Source of the DNA: Lyngbya sp. CCAP 1446/10 | GTDB lineage: Bacteria > Cyanobacteriota > Cyanobacteriia > Cyanobacteriales > Microcoleaceae | Direction: 5' to 3' | Length of the DNA stretch: 64,000 nt | Assembly (NCBI RefSeq): GCF_026130175.1 | Contig: NZ_JAIGNI010000016.1 | Location: forward strand, 22,480-86,479 | Shown here: in pieces, positions 36,255 through 45,266 of the stretch | How the letters are laid out: each line of letters opens with the position of its first letter | How positions within the stretch are numbered: the stretch's first letter is position 1 | Position numbers and translations under genes: made by a program | Notes under the pieces: model-generated | Told to the model about the DNA's origin: nothing | The model's input: only the letters and a program-made list of their open reading frames with translations | Databases searched by the model: none

Positions 36255-36537
36255 ATATTGGGAATTGGGAATTTCGCAATTAGTCTATAGCGGTTCTCAA
36301 AAAAGTGAGGAGAGCCTCATGCCCTATGCCCTATGCGCTATGCCGTTCGCGTACCTCATCTTTCTGAGAAAGGCTATATATTGCAACTCAACATACATTT
36401 AGGATGGTGAAAAATCAATTATGACTTTTATGAACTCAAACTTATGACATTTATGAATTGACTTTAAGCTCAGTCTGTTTTAGGATTTTAATTAATTGCT
36501 GTTAGTAAGTCGCATAAAAACTACCGCGTCTTAATAT

Positions 36538-37161
36538 ATGGAAAATCGACTGACTCAAACTCAACTAACGCAAATAGTAGCTGAAGTACAACGCCTTTCT
36601 AACGTTCGGGAAGCTGAACTTAATTCCGCAGAAGTCACACAAATTTTGCAGGAATTGGGCTTGCCGACCGAGTTGCTAGATGAGGCTTTAATCCAGTTGC
36701 AGCGTCGGGAAGCACTGGCACAGCAGCAACGCAGGAATCGGTGGATTGCTGGAGGATTGGCTGCGGTGGCTGTGGGGGCGATCGCCATTACCGGATTTTT
36801 CATTCAACAAAGCCGACAGGCCCTGGATCGCATTTCAGTGCAACAAAACCGCATAACTTCCGTACAAGATGATGGCGGCAACTTGACAGTTGTTTCCCGC
36901 CAAAACAATCCCGAAATCTTTTACCGCGTCACCTTAAAGGATGCACCTTTAGGAAAAAAACTCTCGCTATCCTGCGATTGGATCGATCCCAGCGGTCAAG
37001 TTGTCAAACAAAACAGCTATCAAACTCGCGAAATCGACAAATCTATCTGGAATACTCAATGCCGTTACAAAATTGGTACTGCGGCTACTCCCGGAAAGTG
37101 GCAAGTTAAAATGTTGGTTGAAAATCGGGCGATCGGTAGTACATCCTTTCAACTTAAATAA
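36538..37161 (+). CDS. Cyanobacterial single-span membrane protein, function unknown
   Basis: A 207-residue protein. Residues 1-63 are soluble and helical (LTQTQLTQIVAEVQRLSNVR, ILQELGLPTELLDEAL); a transmembrane helix (WIAGGLAAVAVGAIAITGFF) spans about 69-88; the C-terminal 115 residues form a beta-rich domain with two cysteines (SLSCDW and NTQCRYK) that could pair by a disulfide outside the cytoplasm. No family was recognised with certainty. The downstream asparagine-synthetase-like gene begins 33 bases later on the same strand. Confidence 0.75.
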   Translation: MENRLTQTQLTQIVAEVQRLSNVREAELNSAEVTQILQELGLPTELLDEALIQLQRREALAQQQRRNRWIAGGLAAVAVGAIAITGFFIQQSRQALDRISVQQNRITSVQDDGGNLTVVSRQNNPEIFYRVTLKDAPLGKKLSLSCDWIDPSGQVVKQNSYQTREIDKSIWNTQCRYKIGTAATPGKWQVKMLVENRAIGSTSFQLK

Positions 37162-37194
37162 TCCTTAAAAACTCGCCTATGGATAAATTTTAAC

Positions 37195-39030
37195 ATGAAA
37201 ATTACTAACAAACCGCGTCAATTTGTAGGATACTGGGGCTGCGATTCTCGCGATAAATTGGAAGCGCGGCTGGCGAAAATTATCAGCAAATCTGGCGGAG
37301 AAATCCCAGTGCAAAAAATCGAGAATTCGTCTAATTTGTCCGCCGCAGGAAACGAAAATCACCCAATTTGGAATGTAGCGAGCACCGAGTGCGATCGCCC
37401 GCAGCACTTGCCAACCCAAAAAAGTGATAAAACTTGGCAAATCGCTGCCCTCTCAGCCTCTGGACTATCAACGTATCCATCAACCAACGGTTTGCTGTTA
37501 CCTGATACCTGGGTAAATGTCCGCAAAAATTTCCTAATTTTAGGACGAGAACCCTTTGGGCGAGTAACACTTTACTGGACGCAAATCGAGCAGAGTATTT
37601 GGTTTGCATCGAGTTTACAACTGCTGTTAAATATTTGCGAAAAACCAGATATCAGCATTCCAGGTTTGTACAGTTATAGCTGTTTTTCCTATGTCCCAAC
37701 TCCCTTAACTCCCGTAGAAAAGGTGTTCGCCGTTCCCGCCGGAACCGAATTAACTTGGGAGTGCGATCGAGATAGCGGTGTTATTTTTAAACCCCCATCA
37801 AAACCCTTGTTAGAATGGCGAGAAATTTCAGAAGAAATACAAGACGAAGCAGCAGCCATAACAGAATTACAAGACTTACTTAAAAATGCTGTTGAACGTC
37901 AAATTTCCGATATAAATAGCCATGAAACTGTCGGAGTATTTCTCTCAGGCGGTTTAGATTCCTCAATAGTCGCAGCTTTATTAGTCAAAGCCGGAGTCAA
38001 AGTCCGCGCTTATACTCTCGACTTCGGCGAAGCCGGAATTCCCGAATATCCTTGGGCTCAACAAGTGGCCGATTCGCTGAAAATTCCCTTAGTAAAAGTA
38101 GATGCTACGCCACGCCGGATTAAACAAGTTTTGCATTCTGCTGTGAAAGCTTTAGATTTGCCCTTTGGCGACGGAGTTACAGTCCCACTTTACCTGTTAA
38201 ATGAAGCTGCGAGTCAAGAATGTGCGATCGTTTTTAACGGTGAAGGCGGCGATCAGTTATTTGCAGGATGGACGAATAAACCCCTGATTGCAGCGGCTGT
38301 TTATCAAGCCGCAAATCCCGCCGGAGACCAAACTTTTGCCCTGCAATATCTGCGAACTTTTCACCGACTTTGGGGATACGAATCTAAAGTTTATCAGCCG
38401 GAAATTTACACTGAAATTCAGAATGTGCAACCTCAAGATTGGCTGCTAGAGGCTCTTAATCCTGCGGTGGGCGGGTCTTTGCTGCATCGCCTCCGCCGCG
38501 CGAGTTTGATGCTGAAAGGGGCGCAGAACATCCATCCGCGCGCTGCTAATTTGGCTTTGGCTTTTGGTCTGAAAGTGCGATCGCCCTTTTGCGATTTTGC
38601 CCTCACAGATTGGACGTTTAAACTGTCGGGAGAACTGTGTTTGCGAGGTGCTTGTGAGAAATACATCCTCAAACGGGCGGTAGAAAATTGGCTACCTGCG
38701 GACATAGTTTGGCGGGAAAAGCGCGGTATGGGCGTGCCGTTAACTTCCTGGTGTTTTAATGAATTTTGGCATGACATCGGCGATTGGTTGAATCCTGCCG
38801 TGTTGCAATCAGAGAAACACTGGCAACCCGATTTAGCCGCTCAACTTATCTCCGGCAAATTCGCAGCCGGAATTCAAGGCCGGCGCATTGGCGAGATGAT
38901 TTGGCTGTTGGTGATGTGGCAAAATTGGCGATCGCAAATTCTAGGTGAAAAGGTGAAACACAAATCTTGGAATCATCCATTTTGGTTGCCTCGCCAGGTT
39001 TGGAATTACCGCCAACGGTGGGGAGAATAA
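37195..39030 (+). CDS. Asparagine synthetase-like protein with a degenerate glutaminase domain
   Basis: A 611-residue protein. The N-terminal part aligns with the class II amidotransferase domain from about 95 (ILGREPFGRVTLYW, FASSLQLLL, FSYVPTPLTPVEKVFAVPAG), but the sequence starts MKITNK, so the catalytic Cys2 is missing and the first 90 residues are unlike AsnB. The ATP-pyrophosphatase domain is intact: SGGLDSS (251-257), VFNGEGGDQLF and EKRGMGVPLTSW. Such Cys-less AsnB relatives, like beta-lactam synthetase, adenylate a carboxylate and join it to an amine other than glutamine-derived ammonia. It is followed by a MITE-like element, then a DapDC-like gene. Confidence 0.85.
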   Translation: MKITNKPRQFVGYWGCDSRDKLEARLAKIISKSGGEIPVQKIENSSNLSAAGNENHPIWNVASTECDRPQHLPTQKSDKTWQIAALSASGLSTYPSTNGLLLPDTWVNVRKNFLILGREPFGRVTLYWTQIEQSIWFASSLQLLLNICEKPDISIPGLYSYSCFSYVPTPLTPVEKVFAVPAGTELTWECDRDSGVIFKPPSKPLLEWREISEEIQDEAAAITELQDLLKNAVERQISDINSHETVGVFLSGGLDSSIVAALLVKAGVKVRAYTLDFGEAGIPEYPWAQQVADSLKIPLVKVDATPRRIKQVLHSAVKALDLPFGDGVTVPLYLLNEAASQECAIVFNGEGGDQLFAGWTNKPLIAAAVYQAANPAGDQTFALQYLRTFHRLWGYESKVYQPEIYTEIQNVQPQDWLLEALNPAVGGSLLHRLRRASLMLKGAQNIHPRAANLALAFGLKVRSPFCDFALTDWTFKLSGELCLRGACEKYILKRAVENWLPADIVWREKRGMGVPLTSWCFNEFWHDIGDWLNPAVLQSEKHWQPDLAAQLISGKFAAGIQGRRIGEMIWLLVMWQNWRSQILGEKVKHKSWNHPFWLPRQVWNYRQRWGE

Positions 39031-39032
39031 AA

Positions 39033-39174
39033 TTCAATACAGTTTAATTAAGCCTGATCCCCCCTAGCCCCCCTTGAAAAAGGGGGGAACAAGAAATTAC
39101 TCAAAGTCCCCCTTCTTAAGGGGGATTTAGGGGGATCTCCGGGGAATAAAGATCATTAACTAAACCGTATTGAA
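39033..39174. mobile_element. MITE-like element with 19-base terminal inverted repeats
   Basis: TTCAATACAGTTTAATTAA (39033-39051) pairs with TTAACTAAACCGTATTGAA (39156-39174) at 17 of 19 positions. Inside are further inverted arms of the type GATCCCCCCTAGCCCCCCTT and AAGGGGGATTTAGGGGGATC. It has no coding capacity. It lies between the asparagine-synthetase-like gene and the DapDC-like gene. Confidence 0.75.
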
Positions 39175-39218
39175 ATAAAATAAACATTTTCGATTAAACA
39201 AACACCTGATTTACCATA

Positions 39219-40457
39219 ATGCAAACAATTACCGATCGCAAATCAATCATCAAACAACCGCCTTTCACTCTTTCGCTAGCCCAAGAGTTATTAGCCACCT
39301 ACGGTTCGCCGCTGTACGTTTATCAAAGCGATATTTTGCGCCGAACTATTGCCCGCATTACCAAGGCAATTGACTATCCCAAAACTCAATTTTGTTTTGC
39401 CAGCGTCACCAACGGTAGCATCGCCCTGCTGCAAATTTTTCAGGATTGCGGATGGGGATTACACGCCAATACACCAGGAGATATTTATTTAGGAATTCAA
39501 GCAGGTTTTTTGCCCAAAAATATCGTTTACAGCGGCAGCAATCTGCACCGAGGTGAGATGGAACAAGTTCTAAAATGGGGTGTCAAAACTCTGAATTTCG
39601 ACAGTCTCGCTCAATTGCAGTTATGCTGCGAAGTGTACCAATCTCTCAGGGAAAACCAGCAGGCTTTAGAACCGCCCAGTCTGGGTTTGAGGCTGAATTT
39701 GCCCGAATTAACGGGGGATAGTCGCATTGGAGTGCGATCGTCCGAATTTCCCGCAGCAATTGCGATCGCCAAAACAGCCGGATTAAAGCTCACTGGCTTG
39801 CATTTTTATCGCGGAACCGGCACTAATTCCACCGCAGCGTTTACTCAAGTAATTGATACGATAATTGCCACCGCGCAGCAATTGCCAGATTGGGAATATC
39901 TCGATTTTGGCGGCGGCTTTGGCTATCCTTACCAAGGCGGTATAGCGTTTGATTGGGAACTGTTTGGGGCAGAATTAACCAGCAGAATTAGTCAACTAGA
40001 CCGCGAAATTGAGTTAATAATTGAACCAGGAAGAGCCGCCATAGCAGGATGTGCTACTTTGCTCGCTCAAGTTGTTTCCACAAAATGGCAGTCAGCTAAA
40101 CAAATTGTCGGTGTAGATACGACTGTTGCCAATCTTTCAGTGCCGTCAGTTCATGGCGGTTATCGAGAGATTTGTACCTGGAATTGTCGGGATGCTCTAC
40201 ATTTTACTGATATTTGTGGCAATACGACTTATTCGCGGGATTATCTGGGGAAAAACTGTCAACTTCCGGCTTTGGCAATTGGGGAAATTCTTGGTATTTT
40301 GGATGTGGGAGCTTACGGATATGCCATGTCGTCGCACTTTTTACACCGCCCCAAACCTGCGGAAGTGCTGTTAGAAAATGGCGGTCATCGGCTAATTCGC
40401 CACAGAGAAGATTACAGCGTTTTGTTAGCAAATCAAGTTTTTTTGAACAATCACTAG
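39219..40457 (+). CDS. Fold-type III PLP decarboxylase-like protein lacking the PLP lysine
   Basis: A 412-residue homologue of diaminopimelate decarboxylase. Kept features are YGSPLYVYQSDILRR, LNLPELTGDSRIGV, GLHFYRGTGTN (DapDC GLHxHxGS), YLDFGGGFGYPY, LIIEPGRAAI and ILDVGAYGYAMSSHF. The Schiff-base lysine, which sits in an A-V-K-A-N motif in the family, is replaced: residues 61-65 read A-S-V-T-N, putting Val63 at the lysine position. The Cys of the C-E-S-x-D motif is also absent (CGNTTYSRD). The fold is complete and not frame-broken, so it looks like a maintained pseudoenzyme or one with a changed chemistry. The next gene starts nine bases later. Confidence 0.85.
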   Translation: MQTITDRKSIIKQPPFTLSLAQELLATYGSPLYVYQSDILRRTIARITKAIDYPKTQFCFASVTNGSIALLQIFQDCGWGLHANTPGDIYLGIQAGFLPKNIVYSGSNLHRGEMEQVLKWGVKTLNFDSLAQLQLCCEVYQSLRENQQALEPPSLGLRLNLPELTGDSRIGVRSSEFPAAIAIAKTAGLKLTGLHFYRGTGTNSTAAFTQVIDTIIATAQQLPDWEYLDFGGGFGYPYQGGIAFDWELFGAELTSRISQLDREIELIIEPGRAAIAGCATLLAQVVSTKWQSAKQIVGVDTTVANLSVPSVHGGYREICTWNCRDALHFTDICGNTTYSRDYLGKNCQLPALAIGEILGILDVGAYGYAMSSHFLHRPKPAEVLLENGGHRLIRHREDYSVLLANQVFLNNH

Positions 40458-40466
40458 GAGATTTTT

Positions 40467-41759
40467 ATGAAGTGCATTAAATGCCAAACTGACAATAAGT
40501 TAAAAGAGCGCACAGCCAATGGTGGTCGCTGTAAACAATGCAATCATAAGTTTGCTTTTGAACCGACTGCTATGACTGATCTCAAAATAACTGACTCCAT
40601 GTTTGCCAAGGCGATTACCGATGTTTCTGTGAACGATACGCTGTTTTTTACTCCCCGACAGTTATTTTACTTTCTAGATCAGCGATCTAGAGTACAAAAT
40701 GAGAATTTGTTTGGCTTGGTTTATCAGTGTATGTTTTATAATTTTTGGAGCTTTTTTTTTGGTGGTATGTTTTTATTATCTTCTGGAATGACAAATGAAT
40801 TTATTTGCGCCATGTTCGCATTAAATAGTTTATTGTTAGCGGTATTTTTTGTTAAAAGTCGTTCTAGCAAATATTCATATAAACAACGCCAGACTTTTGC
40901 AAGAGTTTTGCAAGTTTGGGGAGGAATAGTTCTGGTGTGCGGAATTGGCTTTAGTCAGTTGCTATATTCCTCTGTAGTGCTTGTCGCTAGTTCTGCGATC
41001 GGAATCCTATCTATCTATTTCGGAAGCCTAAAAATTCCTAAAGTAACTCAAGAAGTTATTATTACAGACAGGCTGTTTCAATACTGGATTAATAAGTGGA
41101 CAGAAATCAACTCCTCGATCGCAAAAATGCTGCCTTCTCCCCGCGATACAAATAAAAACGCTGCCGTCAGTCCCGATGTCAGCGCTTACAGTTTTGACAG
41201 ATTAGTTGTGTGCGATCGCCCGGAAATTGCCCAATTTTTAATCGCCAACAATTTTCACTTTGAAAACAACTGTGCAGTCCTCAGCATTACCGGATATCCT
41301 CAAAGTATCTTTGATACAACGATGGAAATGCTGCGCCGCAATCCCGACTTAAAAGTGTACGCTTTGCACGATTGCAGTCCCAAAGGAATTGGTTTAGTTA
41401 ATCACCTACGCACGAGTTCTAATTGGTTCCCAAATAACAGGGCGATAATTATTGATATCGGATTGTTACCGAAGCAAATTCTGGCGGGTGGCGGCAGTAT
41501 GTTGGTTATGAGTTCTCAGGAAAATGCACAAAATGCTGCACAATTATCAGCAGAGATTCGCCAAGATTTATCCGCTGAGGAATTGCAGTGGTTGGAATTA
41601 GGGAATTATGTGGAATTGGAATCGTTTACTCCTCAAAGATTGATTCAAATTCTGAATCGAGGAATTGCCGGCAGTCGAGATTTAGGCAGCGATGATAGTA
41701 GTTTAATTCTGCTAGGTGGTACGGATAGTTCTATCTATGTTGTTGATAGTTTTGGTTGA
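40467..41759 (+). CDS. Zinc-ribbon membrane protein with a C-terminal TOPRIM-like domain, copy 1
   Basis: A 430-residue protein of unknown function. The N-terminus has a zinc ribbon (CIKC at 3-6 and CKQC near 23-26). A central region (about 85-190) holds four hydrophobic segments. The C-terminal 200 residues begin with AYSFDRLVVCDRPEIAQFL and continue with CAVLSITGYP and LKVYALHDCSPKGIGLV. The last three motifs recall the metal-binding pattern of the TOPRIM domain of topoisomerase VI-A/Spo11 (GYP and D-x-D-P-x-G); this is an inference from pattern only. AGGAG lies before the ATG. The next gene is its tandem paralogue. Confidence 0.7.
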   Translation: MKCIKCQTDNKLKERTANGGRCKQCNHKFAFEPTAMTDLKITDSMFAKAITDVSVNDTLFFTPRQLFYFLDQRSRVQNENLFGLVYQCMFYNFWSFFFGGMFLLSSGMTNEFICAMFALNSLLLAVFFVKSRSSKYSYKQRQTFARVLQVWGGIVLVCGIGFSQLLYSSVVLVASSAIGILSIYFGSLKIPKVTQEVIITDRLFQYWINKWTEINSSIAKMLPSPRDTNKNAAVSPDVSAYSFDRLVVCDRPEIAQFLIANNFHFENNCAVLSITGYPQSIFDTTMEMLRRNPDLKVYALHDCSPKGIGLVNHLRTSSNWFPNNRAIIIDIGLLPKQILAGGGSMLVMSSQENAQNAAQLSAEIRQDLSAEELQWLELGNYVELESFTPQRLIQILNRGIAGSRDLGSDDSSLILLGGTDSSIYVVDSFG

Positions 41760-41832
41760 GTTTTTTTACTAGAATCAATTGAAGACTTTTCGCGAATACA
41801 ATTAGATTTGAAAACCCTCAATAGGAGATTTT

Positions 41833-43125
41833 ATGAAGTGCATTAAATGTGGAACTGATAATAAGTTAAAAGATCGCACAGCTTGGGGTCGTCGCTGTTT
41901 CAAGTGCCGCCATCCGTTTGCTTTTGAACCGACTACAATGACTGGTGTCAAAATAACTGACCCCATGTTTGCCAAGGCGATCGCGGATATTTCGGTTAAT
42001 GATACGCTGTTTTTTACCCCTCAGCAGTTATTTTACTTTTTAGACCAGCGATGGAAGTTAAAAAATGTTGATTTTTTACACACAGTTGAAGGATACACAA
42101 TGATTAATATACCATTTGGTTTCTTGGCTGCTCTCTGGGCATTGGTATCGCTAGATATATTTATTTTCGGAATGTTGGCAATAAACAGTTTCTTGGTATG
42201 GAAAACTTTTGTTGCGAGCCGTTCTGCAAAACATCTGTATAAACACCGCCAGATTTTTGCCGAGACTTTGCAAAATTGGGGAAAAATAGTTTTGGTTTGC
42301 GGAATCGGTATTAGTTTGTTATCAAGTTCCTATCTGCTATTTTTAGTGAGTTGTGGTCTCGGAATATCAGCTATCTACTTGGGAACCAGAGAAATCGAAA
42401 ATAAACCTGCAAATAGTCAAAAATTTACTATTGACTCCAACCAGTTTCAAGGCTGGCTTAATACTTGGACAGAAATTAACTCTCTGACTAAATTGCTACC
42501 ACCTCCCCGCGATACAAATGAAAATGCCGCCGTCAGTTCCGATGTCAGCGCTTACAGTTTTGACAGATTAGTTGTGTGCGATCGCCCGGAAATTGCCCAA
42601 TTCTTAATCGCCAACAATTTTCACTTTGAAAACAACTGTGCAGTCCTCAGCATTACCGGATATCCTCAAAGTATCTTTGATACAACGATGGAAATGCTGC
42701 GCCGCAATCCCGACTTAAAAGTGTACGCTTTGCACGATTGCAGTCCCAAAGGAATTGGTTTAGTTAATCACCTACGCACGAGTTCTAATTGGTTCCCAAA
42801 TAACAGGGCGATAATTATTGATATCGGATTGTTACCGAAGCAAATTCTCGCTGGTGGCGGCAGTATGTTTGTTTTGAGTTCTCAGGAAAATGCACAAAAT
42901 GCTGCACAATTATCAGCAGAGATTCGCCAAGATTTATCCGCTGAGGAATTGCAGTGGTTGGAATTAGGGAATTATGTGGAATTGGAATCGTTTACTCCTC
43001 AAAGATTGATTCAAATTCTGAATCGAGGAATTGCCGGCAGTCGAGATTTAGGCAGCGATGATAGTAGTTTAATTCTGCTAGGTGGTACGGATAGTTCTAT
43101 CTATGTTGTTGATAGTTTTGGTTGA
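41833..43125 (+). CDS. Zinc-ribbon membrane protein with a C-terminal TOPRIM-like domain, copy 2
   Basis: A 430-residue paralogue of the preceding gene with the same length and layout. The zinc ribbon (CIKC and CFKC) and the ITDPMFAKAIADISVND stretch are close to copy 1. The membrane segment (about 85-195) has diverged strongly. From about residue 228 to the end the two proteins are almost identical, and the DNA (42540-43124 against 41181-41758) differs at only a few bases. That pattern indicates recent gene conversion or a partial recent duplication. AGGAG precedes the ATG. No function is assigned. Confidence 0.7.
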   Translation: MKCIKCGTDNKLKDRTAWGRRCFKCRHPFAFEPTTMTGVKITDPMFAKAIADISVNDTLFFTPQQLFYFLDQRWKLKNVDFLHTVEGYTMINIPFGFLAALWALVSLDIFIFGMLAINSFLVWKTFVASRSAKHLYKHRQIFAETLQNWGKIVLVCGIGISLLSSSYLLFLVSCGLGISAIYLGTREIENKPANSQKFTIDSNQFQGWLNTWTEINSLTKLLPPPRDTNENAAVSSDVSAYSFDRLVVCDRPEIAQFLIANNFHFENNCAVLSITGYPQSIFDTTMEMLRRNPDLKVYALHDCSPKGIGLVNHLRTSSNWFPNNRAIIIDIGLLPKQILAGGGSMFVLSSQENAQNAAQLSAEIRQDLSAEELQWLELGNYVELESFTPQRLIQILNRGIAGSRDLGSDDSSLILLGGTDSSIYVVDSFG

Positions 43126-43130
43126 AGATG

Positions 43131-43321
43131 AGACGGCGGTTGAAACCGCGTCTACAAAAACGAAGAAGACAAGACGGCAGACAAGACGGCGGTTGAAACC
43201 GCGTCTACACAAACAATGTCCGCCTCCGCGGACTCAAGAGCATAATATAATTTTCACCGCGCATTCTTCAACCCGCGGAGGCGGGTTTCGTTTGTATAGA
43301 CGCGGTTTCAACCGCCCGGTT
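43131..43321. repeat. Long inverted dispersed repeat between convergent genes
   Basis: The arm 43185-43231 pairs with 43272-43320 over about 46 bases with about five mismatches (GACGCGGTTTCAACCGCC and CCGCGGAGGCGG cores). A partial extra copy precedes it. It lies between two convergent genes and could end transcription from both sides. Confidence 0.8.
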
Positions 43322-43348
43322 TTCTACCGTTTCCCTACCGGAAAGATA

Positions 43349-45103
43349 TTACTTATTACCTTGCAGCCAAAGTTCTAAACTCGTCAACAGCCACAACTTA
43401 ACACCATAACGCCCCCAAGTATCTCCCTCATAATCTAACCATTGAGCAATTAAAGATTGATTAAAATAAGGAGCAATAGCAGCCCTTTTTGACAGCAGCA
43501 AACCCCTAGCCTCCCGCTGCCAAAACTTCTTAAATCCCAACTGTACGGGAACCAGCATCCCGCTTTTGGGCCTGTCCAAAATTTGAGCCGGCAGCAGATT
43601 TGCCACCGCTTGTTTGAGCACAGCTTTCTCCACAACCCCGGACAATTTGTACTCAGGCGGAATTGTCATACTCAAATCCACGATTCGCTGGTCAAACAAA
43701 GGCGATCGCCCGTGCAAGCCCGCAGCTTGAGTCAAATTGTTCACTTTGGTCAAAATCTGGTCTGCCCCCTTAAACTTGATATTTAACGCCATTAATCGAT
43801 TTAGATAATTGCCGCTAGCATTCAAATCCGCACTAAATACCGAAGGTTCTGTTTGCATCGCTGCCCAAATTTCCGGTTTTAACAATTGAGGTAAATCCGC
43901 CGCGCACTTTTGAAATGACAGCAAATATGCTGGTAGCGCATCCAGATTACTGACAGAATTGTACAAGCTATTCATTAGCATCGGTTGATTTTTGGGGCCG
44001 CCAAAACAGGGATCGCCACCTTCGCCGTTCAGAATAACTTCGACAGATTCCCGCGCCATTCTTCCTAATAGCAAGTTTGGCACTGTCAGCGGATCGCCGA
44101 TCGGATCGTCTAAATATGCGATCGTCTCTGGTAACTTTTCCCACATATCCCGAAAGCTAATTTCTAAAATGTGGTGTTCAGTTTGGCAATGTTCGGCGAC
44201 TAAACTGGAAAATTCTAATTCGTTGGCGCATTCTTCTCCAAAATGAATTGAGTAAGTGTGAATTGGCCGATCGCAAAATTGAGCAGCTAAGGCCGCGATA
44301 CAGCTAGAATCTAACCCGCCGGAAAGAAACACGCCTACAGGTTGATTTGCTGGCAAATATTCTTGGACAATTTCATCTAAAAGAGAGCGCAATCTAGCGC
44401 CGTGCCATTCTAAAGATTGTGCGGCCTCGACAACTTGTTCTCGCAGTTCCCAGTAAGCCGAAATTGTCTCATCAGGGAAGCTTAAAACGCATCCTGGGCG
44501 CAGTTCTCGGACTTTTTCCCAGAGGGTACGATCGCCCGGAACGAACGAACAACACAGGTAATCTCGCAGGGCTGTGAGGTCGATCGCTCTTGAGTGGTAT
44601 TTGGCGATCGCCCGCAGTTGAGGCGCAATCCAGCGAGTCGCGCCAACATTAGTATAGTAGAGAGTTCGTGCGCCCGTGCGATCGCGCGCCAGCCGCAAAA
44701 CCTGCGATTCCCTATCCCAAACCGCAAACGCAAACATACCCGCCAGCAGCGCGGCGCATTCAACGCCCCAACGTTCCCACAGTTGAGCTACTAATTGGCG
44801 ATCGCACCCCTGCCAACTACTAGCAGAAATCCCCAATTTTTCCAGCAATTGCGATCGATTGCTTAGCCAAATATCGCCTACAATAACAAATTTTTCAGAG
44901 GGACTGAGAATAAGCTGAACGCTTGGGTTAGAGCAAATAATCGCAATTTGACCTTCTCGCCACGCTGTATCATCTGCGATTCCGTCTGTTTTTCCCCAAG
45001 CTATCCGCCAACTTGAGGCAAATTCAACTAGAGGATTTGGAGGAACTGAGATTTTTGGTTTTTGGCTACCCTTGTAATTCAGGAATGATTTTATATGGTT
45101 CAT
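43349..45103 (-). CDS. Asparagine synthetase-like protein without the glutaminase cysteine
   Basis: A 584-residue AsnB/beta-lactam-synthetase-like protein. The amidotransferase-like domain is better preserved than in the paralogue at 37195 (GMFAFAVWD, LARDRTGARTLYY, LRPGCVLSFP), but it starts MNHIKSFLNY and has no Met-Cys. The synthetase domain has SGGLDSS (261-267), NGEGGDPCFGG and PKSGMLVPV. The frame is open from 45160; ATG 45103 is preferred because a 14-base inverted repeat lies just upstream. It converges with the tandem membrane genes and lies downstream of the SDR gene on the same strand. Confidence 0.85.
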   Translation of the reverse strand: MNHIKSFLNYKGSQKPKISVPPNPLVEFASSWRIAWGKTDGIADDTAWREGQIAIICSNPSVQLILSPSEKFVIVGDIWLSNRSQLLEKLGISASSWQGCDRQLVAQLWERWGVECAALLAGMFAFAVWDRESQVLRLARDRTGARTLYYTNVGATRWIAPQLRAIAKYHSRAIDLTALRDYLCCSFVPGDRTLWEKVRELRPGCVLSFPDETISAYWELREQVVEAAQSLEWHGARLRSLLDEIVQEYLPANQPVGVFLSGGLDSSCIAALAAQFCDRPIHTYSIHFGEECANELEFSSLVAEHCQTEHHILEISFRDMWEKLPETIAYLDDPIGDPLTVPNLLLGRMARESVEVILNGEGGDPCFGGPKNQPMLMNSLYNSVSNLDALPAYLLSFQKCAADLPQLLKPEIWAAMQTEPSVFSADLNASGNYLNRLMALNIKFKGADQILTKVNNLTQAAGLHGRSPLFDQRIVDLSMTIPPEYKLSGVVEKAVLKQAVANLLPAQILDRPKSGMLVPVQLGFKKFWQREARGLLLSKRAAIAPYFNQSLIAQWLDYEGDTWGRYGVKLWLLTSLELWLQGNK

Positions 45104-45110
45104 TTTTACG

Positions 45111-45141
45111 AGCTTAATATTATTTAGAATAATATCAAGCT
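45111..45141. promoter_or_regulatory. Inverted repeat just upstream of the second asparagine synthetase-like gene
   Basis: AGCTTAATATTATT-TAG-AATAATATCAAGCT, 13 of 14 arm positions paired, begins eight bases before the ATG. It could be a repressor operator or an mRNA leader hairpin. Confidence 0.5.
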
Positions 45142-45178
45142 TAACAGAAACATACACCATGCGATCACTTTATTTCTT

Positions 45179-45254
45179 AGTCCGCGGAGGCGGACATCGT
45201 TTGTGTAGGCGCTAATTCCATTCGCCGACTAACTCGCCGCCGAGTTAATCGGCG
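45179..45254. repeat. Dispersed repeat with a 14-base hairpin after the SDR gene
   Basis: 45179-45230 is a single copy of the GTCCGCGGAGGCGGACATCG family. It overlaps a hairpin with arms 45223-45236 and 45241-45254 (one mismatch, four-base loop) that begins 12 bases past the SDR stop. There is no T run. Confidence 0.65.
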
Positions 45255-45266
45255 GCGAAAAAAGAT

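Noticed and set aside
43082..43378. 98-codon frame after the second membrane protein gene
   Set aside because: It overlaps the 3' end of that gene and then reads through the inverted dispersed repeat.
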